Shown here piece by piece: positions 1 to 4,510 of a DNA stretch of 5,210 nt. Each line of letters starts with the position of its first letter. Position 1 is the first letter of the stretch. Both the position numbers and the translations under genes were made by a program. Below the pieces are notes generated by a model. It saw only the letters and a program-made list of their open reading frames with translations, did no database searches and was not told the DNA's origin. The stretch spans positions 1 through 5,210 of the forward strand of contig CALKWH010000298.1 of the NCBI GenBank assembly GCA_938004375.1, given 5' to 3'. Source of the stretch: an uncultured Pseudomonadota bacterium. GTDB taxonomy: Bacteria > Myxococcota_A > Polyangia > HGW-17.

Positions 1-876
1 GGCATCTGCCTCACCGACACCTTCCAACTCTACGAGAAGGACGACCTGATCTCCGCGGCCCTGGCGGACAACTCCGACCGCCGCACGCGCCAGAAGAACC
101 TCGAGGTCCGCGTGATCATCGGCAATCCCCCGTACTCGGTGGGCCAGGGCAGCGAAAACGACAACAACCAGAACGTCGAGTATCCCAGCCTGGATGCCCG
201 CATCCGCTCCACCTACGCCGCGCGCTCCAAGGCGGTCCTCTCCAAAGGGCTCTATGACAGTTACGTCCGCGCCATCCGCTGGGCCTCGGATCGCATTGGT
301 TCCAGCGGCATCATCGGCTTCGTCACCAACGCCGGCTTCATCGAAGCCAACACCGCCGATGGCCTGCGCCAGTGCCTGGCAGAGGAGTTCTCCAGCATCT
401 ACATTTTCCATCTCCGAGGGAACCAGCGCACATCCGGCGAACAATCCCGCAAGGAAGGCGGCAAAATCTTCGGCAGTGGCTCCCGCGCCCCCATCGCCAT
501 CTCGTTCTTGGTGAAGAACCCCGCCGCCACCGAGCACGGGAAAATCTTCTTCCACGACATCGGCGACTACCTCACCCGCGAAGACAAGCTCGCCAAGATC
601 AACGACTTCGGTAGCGTCCTGGGACTCACCGCCGCCAACGCCTGGACTTTGCTTACTACTGACTCACATGGTGATTGGCTTCGGCAAAGACAAGACGATC
701 TTAATAATTTTCTTGTTATTGGGGACAAAAAATGAGCCAATCAGAAGCTATTTGACAACTACTCTCAAGGAGTACTCACATCACGGGATGCTTGGTGTTA
801 TAATGCGTCAAAAATAGCTCTCAAATATAATATGCGACTACTTATTTCTGCTTATAATGAAGAGAGAAATCGCCTT
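1..876 (+). pseudogene. Type ISP-like restriction-modification adenine methyltransferase, 3' fragment, interrupted
   Basis: The frame is open from base 1, so the gene begins outside the window. It would transfer a methyl group to adenine in DNA as part of a single-chain type ISP enzyme (nuclease, helicase, methyltransferase and specificity parts in one protein). Seen: LTDTFQL, then the amino-methyltransferase motif IV NPPY at 124-135 in the context VIIGNPPYSVGQ, then YDSYVRAIRWASDRI, GIIGFVTNAGFI and FHLRGNQRT, all familiar from this family. The first in-frame stop is TGA at 733-735. After it the same frame continues with clear family sequence (KLFDNYSQGV, SRDAWCYNASKIAL, AYNEERNR) to about 876, then reads into unrelated antisense sequence. 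The family runs several hundred residues further, so the 3' end is lost. Composition falls from about 62-70% to about 38% G+C near 645. Family assignment is firm; the type ISP subclass is less sure because the helicase part is outside the window. Confidence 0.82.
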
Positions 877-887
877 CACAACAACAA

Positions 888-945
888 CTCCGCGCTGCGG
901 AGACAATCTCGGCTTCGGAGAATATCTCCGCACTGCGGAGACAAT
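888..945. repeat. Cluster of related palindromes at the broken end of DUF1016 copy D1
   Basis: Two copies of the palindrome CTCCGC-N3-GCGGAG lie at 888-902 and 926-940, with axes at 895 and 933, 38 bp apart. Each is followed by the bases ACAAT. A degenerate third version (CTCGGCTTCGGAG) lies between them at 908-920. On the minus strand, the copy at 888-902 encodes the residues IVSA-A of the DUF1016 N-domain, and the copy at 926-940 encodes LRSAE upstream of it. The DUF1016 homology ends at the outer arm (about 888), which is also where the methyltransferase remnant stops. Confidence 0.75.
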
Positions 946-971
946 GCCGCAGGTGTTTTGCGCTCCATCCT

Positions 972-991
972 CGACCATACGCGACCATACG
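972..991. repeat. 10-bp tandem duplication causing a frameshift in D1
   Basis: CGACCATACG occurs twice back to back (972-981 and 982-991). Ten bases is not a multiple of three, so the duplication shifts frame inside D1. Removing one unit restores DUF1016-like sequence on both sides, so this looks like a recent slippage mutation. Confidence 0.85.
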
Positions 992-1273
992 CGCGGGTTA
1001 GGTCCTGCGAGAGACCCTCGATGACGGCCTGACCATACTCGGCCCGCCGGTCGCGCAGCACCTCGCTCCGGATGCGATGTCCGACCTGCCAGTAAAGGAT
1101 GGTGAGTTCCGCATGGGCGGTGACGGCCACGCGCTTGCGTGCAGCGTCAATCAAACCACGGACATCCTGCAGCAGCAGGCTCGGAGGATCCTTTCCGGGG
1201 TAGTTAGCCTTCGCGTTCTTTCTGCCATGTGATTTCTGTTTTTCGGGTTTCATGGGTCGGGTGCCTCTGCACC

Positions 1274-1301
1274 ATTATCGGACCCGCCGGCGTCTGGTTG
1301 C
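1274..1301 (-). promoter_or_regulatory. Promoter-like block upstream of D1
   Basis: On the minus strand GCAACC (1301-1296) is followed after 16 bases by GATAAT (1279-1274), then GG. The same two boxes with the same 16-base gap occur before D2 and D4. GATAAT differs from the sigma-70 -10 consensus TATAAT by one base, and the gap is about right for a -35/-10 pair. GCAACC is not a consensus -35, so its role is inferred from conservation. It lies 21 bases before the D1 start codon, leaving room for a short leader. Confidence 0.55.
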
Positions 1302-1327
1302 GCGAAAAGTATGAACTACCCCAGTTC

Positions 1328-1357
1328 GACCATTTTGTCGGCGTCAACAAAATGGTC
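1328..1357. repeat. 11-bp inverted repeat between the divergent D1 and D2 promoters
   Basis: GACCATTTTGT (1328-1338) is perfectly inverted as ACAAAATGGTC (1347-1357) around an 8-base spacer. With a one-base bulge at 1327 the pairing extends by GTT/AAC (1324-1326 and 1358-1360). It sits near the middle of the 1254-1464 intergenic gap, between the two outward-facing promoter blocks. That is the expected place for a shared operator, although a transcribed hairpin or the remains of an inserted element are also possible. The rest of this gap shows no gene I recognise. Confidence 0.5.
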
Positions 1358-1395
1358 AACCGGCCGTGCGACCCATGCGGGTCGGGCGATTTCCT

Positions 1396-1423
1396 GCAAC
1401 CGCGGCGACGGGAAGACGACAAT
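1396..1423 (+). promoter_or_regulatory. Promoter-like block upstream of D2
   Basis: GCAACC (1396-1401), 16 bases, then GACAAT (1418-1423) and GG. The spacer begins GCGGCGACGGG exactly as in the D4 promoter at 3320-3347, and the preceding GCGATTTCCT resembles the ACGATTTTCG before D4. The -10-like box differs from TATAAT at two positions, one more than in D1 or D4. An ATG lies at 1430, at the same distance from the -10 box as the D4 start codon lies from its own. Confidence 0.5.
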
Positions 1424-1429
1424 GGAGAG

Positions 1430-1477
1430 ATGACGAACCCACCGTCAGGAACCGGAGTTGCCCCATGTCTGATATGA
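1430..1477 (+). CDS. Possible 15-codon leader peptide overlapping the D2 start
   Basis: An ATG at 1430 lies 7 bases after the -10-like box, exactly where the D4 start lies relative to its box, so a transcript from this promoter would begin at or beside it. The frame encodes MTNPPSGTGVAPCLI and ends with TGA at 1475-1477. It overlaps the proposed D2 start (ATG 1465) in another frame. It could be a translated leader that couples to D2, or the old D2 start separated from its gene by a small indel. There is no homology support; the case rests on position alone. Confidence 0.25.
   Translation: MTNPPSGTGVAPCLI
1454..1457 (+). promoter_or_regulatory. Ribosome binding site for D2
   Basis: GGAG lies 7 bases before ATG 1465. 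This supports 1465 as the D2 start over the longer in-frame ATG at 1366, whose extra residues translate the conserved promoter block. Confidence 0.55.
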
Positions 1478-2435
1478 CCATCAACCCCACCCATTATTCC
1501 GGGCTACTCTGTGAGATCCGCCTGCGAGTGCGACAGGCACAGACCCGGGTCGTGCTGGCGGTCAATGCGGAGTTGATTCGCCTTTATTGGGAGATAGGCG
1601 CGCTGATCGACCATCGTCAATCTCAGGAGGGCTGGGGCGCCGGTGTTATCCCACGCCTGGCCCGCGACCTGCACAACGAACTGCCGGACGAGAAGGGCTT
1701 TTCCGAGCGCAACATCAAGCGGATGCTCGCTTTTCACCGTGCCTATCCTGAGCTTGGCATCGAGGCTCAAGTCGTGGCACAAACCGAACGAAGTAATATT
1801 GTGCCACAGCCTGTGGCACTTTTTCCGCCCGATCTGCTGTTGAGGGTGCCGTGGGGCCATCACGCCGAATTGATGACCCGGGTCAAGGACGCCGCCGTGC
1901 GCCATTGGTACATGCAAGCCACCGTCGAACATGGCTGGAGCCGAAATTATTTGGTGGCGCAGATTGAGTCGGCTGCCCACCAGCGATTGGGAAAGGCCAT
2001 CAGTAACTTTGCAAGCCTCCTGCCACAGCCGGAATCTGAGTTATTGCAGCAAACACTCAAGGATCCCTACATCTTCGACTTTCTCACCCTGGACGCCGGA
2101 TTCCATGAACGGGAGATCGAATCAGGCCTGGTCGCTCAACTTGAAAAATTTTTACTGGAGCTTGGTCATGGCTTCGCCTTTGTGGGGCCATCGGACTGAT
2201 TTTGTGCCAGCAGCCCAATCGGGTGATAGCTGAATACGCGCTTCGTGGCATGGACAAACTGATCGGTGTCTCCGGTTTCGAGTTGACCCGGGAGCTGCCC
2301 TCTGACCTGCAAACCAGCCTTCCCAGCATCGAGGAACTTGAGAAAGCCCTCACCGGCGAAGCAGGAGAGGACTCGGTACCCCGGACGAGAGGGGGCCGAC
2401 GCCCGCGCCGGCGCAGTCGCGCTCGCAGGGAATGA
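1465..2435 (+). pseudogene. DUF1016/YhcG-family nuclease with catalytic core deleted (copy D2)
   Basis: From ATG 1465 the frame gives 244 residues to TGA at 2197-2199. Residues 12-95 are a clear DUF1016_N domain (LAVNAELIRLYWEIG, GWGAGVIPRLARDL, FSERNIKRMLAFHRAYP), followed by PWGHHAELM, HGWSRNYLVAQIES and LKDPYIFDFL, and by LELGHGFAFVG at 231-241. There the family should continue into the PD-(D/E)XK core. Instead the sequence jumps, in another frame, to IGLILC-NRVIAEYALRG and LPSIEELEKAL at about 2190-2367, ending at TGA 2433-2435. Set against copy D3, about 187 nt are missing between the FVG codons and the IGL codons. This removes the D..ExK active-site segment and shifts frame. The first 244 residues may still be made as a nuclease-less N-domain protein, since the promoter and ribosome binding site look intact. 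It differs clearly in sequence from D4 and is closer to D3 at the C-terminus. Confidence 0.88.
1774..1819. repeat. Palindrome with an extra half-site inside D2
   Basis: GTGCCACAG-C-CTGTGGCAC at 1801-1819 is a perfect palindrome of nine pairs around one base (1810). A further half-site, GTGGCACAA at 1774-1782, is the exact inverse of TTGTGCCAC at 1799-1807, so three half-sites lie within 46 bp. The region codes for VVAQ...IVPQPVAL, residues 104-119 of D2. It lies in the same part of the N-domain as the palindromes of D1 and D4 but has a different sequence. The residues around it, between AYPEL and PWGH, are more numerous than in D4, so part of this may be an insertion. Confidence 0.75.
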
Positions 2436-2511
2436 CCAGCTCGGCGGGGGGGTGAGGGGGCGGCCGACGGGCCGGGCGTCGGCGGGCGAGAACGGGCACT
2501 TGGGAGTCGGC
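2368..2511. other. Very GC-rich gap between D2 remnant and D3, with inverted repeats
   Basis: After the end of D2 homology the sequence becomes extremely G+C rich and shows no recognisable protein. GCCGACGCCCG (2395-2405) is inverted as CGGGCGTCGGC (2473-2483). A tighter hairpin is possible between GCCGACG (2463-2469) and CGTCGGC (2477-2483). No copy of the GCAACC-N16-GATAAT promoter block is present here. It appears to be filler at the join where the 5' half of D3 was lost. Confidence 0.5.
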
Positions 2512-3135
2512 ATGGTCAGCACACCGGGCCTTGGAGAGAGGATAGAGACTCGTTTGCGGGAGCGAACAGGGCAGGCCTTGACCAACTTCGAGACGCAACT
2601 CCCCGCTCCGATGTCGGACTTGGCCCGGGAGTCGTTAAAGGATCCTTACAGGCTTGATTTCCTGGGTGTTGGGGACGAGGCAGGCGAGCGGGCCATTGAA
2701 GAGGCCATCGTCAACCACATCACCCGGTTCCGGCTCGAACTGGGCGCGGGCTTCGCCTTCGTGGGCCGTCAGGTTCATCTGGAGGTCGGCGGGGAGGATT
2801 TCTTCATCGACCTGCTGTTCTATCACCTGAAGTTGCGATGCTACCTCGTGGTCGAGCTCAAGGCCGGTCCGTTCAAGCCGGAACACACCGGGCAGTTGGG
2901 CTTCTATCTGGGCGCCTGGGATGCCCTGGGAAAGGCTCCGGCTGATGGCCCCACCATCGGGCTGTTGTTGTGCTGGAGCAAAAACCGGGTGGTCGTGGAA
3001 TATGCGCTACGCGATTCCAGTAAGCCCATCGGTGTGGCGAAGTATGAGTTGACAGGGGCGCTGCCGGAGGACCTGCAGACGAACCTCCCGAGCATTGAAG
3101 CGATCGAGCAGGCCATGCTGGGACCAGAGGATTAG
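2512..3135 (+). CDS. DUF1016/YhcG-family PD-(D/E)XK nuclease domain, N-terminally truncated (copy D3)
   Basis: A 207-residue reading from ATG 2512, with GGAG five bases upstream. DUF1016 homology starts abruptly at about residue 11 (IETRLRERTGQALTNF), where the family normally has about 140-170 residues more, so the DUF1016_N domain is absent. The nuclease part looks complete: LKDPYRLDFL, LELGAGFAFVGRQ, GGEDFFIDLLFYH with D96 and D100, VVELKAG with E115 and K117, then PEHTGQLGFYL with Q128, and the family's usual C-terminus TIGLLLC, VVEYALR, LPSIEAIEQAM. These are the PD-(D/E)XK metal-binding and catalytic positions by family analogy. The same frame is open upstream of 2512, but that sequence is low-complexity GC-rich DNA. 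Either this is a decaying gene with no promoter of its own, or it is a stand-alone nuclease domain. Stop is TAG 3133-3135. Confidence 0.78.
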   Translation: MVSTPGLGERIETRLRERTGQALTNFETQLPAPMSDLARESLKDPYRLDFLGVGDEAGERAIEEAIVNHITRFRLELGAGFAFVGRQVHLEVGGEDFFIDLLFYHLKLRCYLVVELKAGPFKPEHTGQLGFYLGAWDALGKAPADGPTIGLLLCWSKNRVVVEYALRDSSKPIGVAKYELTGALPEDLQTNLPSIEAIEQAMLGPED

Positions 3136-3164
3136 GGGCGTAGCCCCGGGAAATTCGCCCGGGG
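3135..3164 (+). terminator. Possible hairpin terminator after D3
   Basis: Two overlapping stems start at the last base of the D3 stop: GGGGC-gta-GCCCC (3135-3147) and CCCCGGG-7 nt-CCCGGGG (3144-3164). They share CCCC, so only one can form at a time. There is no run of T after either, so rho-independent termination is not certain. Confidence 0.35.
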
Positions 3165-3250
3165 AGACAAGCTTGGTCAACGGAGCGGGGCGGCGACGGG
3201 CGGGCGCCGTCGTCGTGGACCCCGGGTGGAGCGCCCGACGACCGACGACG

Positions 3251-3300
3251 GTCGTTTAGCGGAATCGAACCCGATTCCGCCCGTGGCGGGCGGTAAAGGG
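3251..3300. repeat. Dispersed intergenic repeat, copy 1, with internal palindrome
   Basis: This stretch matches 4451-4500 without gaps at 39 of 50 positions (shared blocks GTCGTTT, GGAATCG, CCCGAT, GCGGGCGG). Within it GCGGAATCG (3259-3267) is inverted perfectly as CGATTCCGC (3272-3280) around four bases. It lies between D3 and the D4 promoter. Its function is not known. Confidence 0.6.
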
Positions 3301-3319
3301 AGACGGCGGACGATTTTCG

Positions 3320-3347
3320 GCAACCGCGGCGACGGGCGCTCGATAAT
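3320..3347 (+). promoter_or_regulatory. Promoter of D4, predicted leaderless
   Basis: GCAACC (3320-3325), 16 bases, then GATAAT (3342-3347). Both boxes and their spacing match the blocks before D1 and D2. Transcription normally begins about 6-8 bases after the -10 box, which here is the ATG at 3354 itself. The purine run GGGAG (3348-3352) is only one base from the ATG, too close for a normal Shine-Dalgarno site. Both points suggest a leaderless mRNA. Confidence 0.6.
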
Positions 3348-3353
3348 GGGAGC

Positions 3354-4391
3354 ATGAGTGAATTCCCCGCCAACCACGAAGACAACCTGTTCGGAGAACT
3401 CAAGGATCTGATCGTGCGTGCCCGGGAGCGCGTCGCGGTGCAGGTGAACCAGGCGCTGGTGATGACTTACTGGCAGATCGGGCGGAAACTGGAGACCGAG
3501 GTGCTGTGCAGCAACAGGGCCGAGTATGGAGGCTTGATTGTCAGGAATTTGGCGAACCGACTCTCGACGGAATTCGGGAGCGGCTTCAGTCATGCAAACG
3601 TGACGCGAATGATAAGGTTTTCCGGAGTGTTCCCAGTCCTGGAAATTGTTGCGACACTGTCGCAACAATTGAGCTGGTCGCATTGGGTGGAATTGATGAA
3701 GATCACGGACAATTCCAAACGAGAGTTCTATTTGCAATTATGCTCACAGTCTGAATGGTCGGTGCGTACCTTGCGTGAGCGAATCAACAGCCTGATGTTC
3801 GAGCGTACTGCCATTGCCAATCAACCGGAACAGGTCATTCTGCAGGAACTGAAACTATTGGGAAGAGAAAATGCGGACGTGAGTCCGACATTGTTCCTGA
3901 AAGACCCGTATCTGCTGGATTTTCTCGACCTGAAGGACCACTTCTCGGAGAAGGATCTGGAGAATGCCATCCTCCATGAACTGGAGCGCTTCATTCTGGA
4001 ACTGGGCAGCGATTTTGCCTTCATCAGCCGCCAACGCCGGATTCAGGTCGGTGGCAGCGATTTCTACATCGATTTGCTGTTTTATCATCGGAAGTTGAAG
4101 CGGCTGGTGGTCGTGGAGTTGAAAATGGGCGAGTTCCGGCCGGAGCACAAGGGCCAGGTCGAACTGTACCTGAAATGGCTGGCCCGGCACGACGCGCAGC
4201 CCGACGAGAAGCCGCCCATCGCCATCATCCTCTGCACGACCCGGGACGCCGAGATCGTGGAGCTGCTGGACCTGGAGAAGGACCACATCCACGTCGCGGA
4301 GTACTGGGTGCAGCTGCCGCCCCGGGAGGTGCTGCAGGCGAGGCTGCACGCGGCCATGGTCGCGGCCCGCGCGCGGCTTGAGCGGACGTGA
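3354..4391 (+). CDS. DUF1016/YhcG-family PD-(D/E)XK nuclease, complete (copy D4)
   Basis: At 345 residues this is the usual family length and the only intact copy here. Residues 12-165 form the helical DUF1016_N domain: VRARERVAVQVNQALVMTYWQIG, RAEYGGLIVRNLANRL, FSHANVTRMIRFS, then EIVATLSQQLSWSHW and the REFYLQLCSQSEWSVRTLRERI segment. Residues 180-335 form the nuclease domain: LKDPYLLDFLDL, LELGSDFAFISRQ, GGSDFYIDLLFYH with D236 and D240, VVVELKMGEF with E255 and K257, and HKGQVELYL with Q268. These are the expected PD-(D/E)XK positions. It probably cuts nucleic acid as an accessory of restriction or defence loci, because the family is often encoded beside restriction-modification genes; the substrate is not established. 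ATG 3354 is chosen because it begins just before the domain and fits the promoter spacing. A 27-bp palindrome lies inside the gene. Stop is TGA 4389-4391. Confidence 0.93.
   Translation: MSEFPANHEDNLFGELKDLIVRARERVAVQVNQALVMTYWQIGRKLETEVLCSNRAEYGGLIVRNLANRLSTEFGSGFSHANVTRMIRFSGVFPVLEIVATLSQQLSWSHWVELMKITDNSKREFYLQLCSQSEWSVRTLRERINSLMFERTAIANQPEQVILQELKLLGRENADVSPTLFLKDPYLLDFLDLKDHFSEKDLENAILHELERFILELGSDFAFISRQRRIQVGGSDFYIDLLFYHRKLKRLVVVELKMGEFRPEHKGQVELYLKWLARHDAQPDEKPPIAIILCTTRDAEIVELLDLEKDHIHVAEYWVQLPPREVLQARLHAAMVAARARLERT
3644..3670. repeat. 27-bp perfect palindrome inside D4
   Basis: The arm AATTGTTGCGACA (3644-3656) is followed by a single C (3657) and then its exact inverse complement (3658-3670), thirteen pairs with no mismatch. 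It encodes residues 98-106 (IVATLSQQL), and the axis is the first base of the Leu102 codon. The sequence is unrelated to the palindromes in D1 and D2. Confidence 0.9.
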
Positions 4392-4397
4392 GGGAAC

Positions 4398-4417
4398 GCG
4401 ACCGGTCCCACGGTCGC
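4398..4417 (+). terminator. Possible hairpin terminator after D4
   Basis: GCGACCG (4398-4404) and CGGTCGC (4411-4417) form a 7-bp stem with a 6-base loop, seven bases after the D4 stop. There is no T-run. It lies between two convergent genes, so it could act in both directions. Confidence 0.35.
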
Positions 4418-4450
4418 CGAGCGCCGACGGGGCCCCCGGGGCTAACTTGG

Positions 4451-4500
4451 GTCGTTTTACGGAATCGTCCCCGATGCGGCCCGATGCGGGCGGCATGGGT
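4451..4500. repeat. Dispersed intergenic repeat, copy 2
   Basis: This matches 3251-3300 at 39 of 50 positions without gaps. The internal inverted repeat is weaker here (GGAATCG against CGATGCG). It lies between the convergent ends of D4 and the repeat protein, so it is unlikely to be a promoter for either of them. Confidence 0.6.
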
Positions 4501-4510
4501 GCGGGAATCG

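Larger units (their letters stand above)
888..1253 (-). pseudogene. DUF1016/YhcG-family nuclease, N-terminal fragment (copy D1)
   Basis: Reading from ATG at 1253-1251, the minus strand encodes the start of DUF1016_N: LIDAARKRVAVTAHAELTILYWQVG, then RAEYGQ and LSQDLTRAYGR. The annotated frame then runs into nonsense and stops. Dropping one unit of the 10-bp tandem duplication at 972-991 restores YGRGWSAKHLRHCLR and then EIFSEAEIVSA, which matches the family's usual YGRGxS...HxxRxAExFP..EIVSA. Homology ends at a palindrome near 888, so the rest of the N-domain and the whole PD-(D/E)XK nuclease domain are missing. GAGG lies about 10 nt before the ATG, and a promoter shared with copies D2 and D4 lies upstream. 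It is convergent with the methyltransferase remnant. The product cannot be a nuclease. Family recognition is confident, and the pseudogene call follows from the truncation plus the frameshift. Confidence 0.85.

Noticed and set aside
733..735. TGA read as glycine or tryptophan through an altered genetic code
   Set aside because: TGA is the natural stop of D4 (4389-4391) and of the repeat protein (4513-4511), and the GC-rich genes here show no TGA inside conserved domains. A local nonsense mutation is simpler.
727..735. Programmed frameshift at AAAAAATGA
   Set aside because: Family homology continues in the original frame after the stop; the other two forward frames give no family sequence.
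798..803. TATAAT as a -10 promoter box
   Set aside because: It lies in the conserved WCYNAS codons of the methyltransferase remnant in an AT-rich stretch, with no clear -35 box and no gene after it.
888..945. Small CRISPR-like array or transposon end
   Set aside because: Only two to three related palindromes, no regular spacers, no transposase and no target-site duplication; the sequence is explained by D1 codons.
1285..1362. Plus-strand reading WLREKYELPQFDHFVGVNKMV as a gene fragment
   Set aside because: It looks protein-like but matches no family I can name with confidence. The stretch also contains the D1 promoter block and the inverted repeat, and its frame has no upstream homology.
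1366..1464. N-terminal extension of D2 from ATG 1366
   Set aside because: These codons translate the promoter block conserved with D4, and no DUF1016 sequence is present before about 1490; ATG 1465 has a good GGAG.
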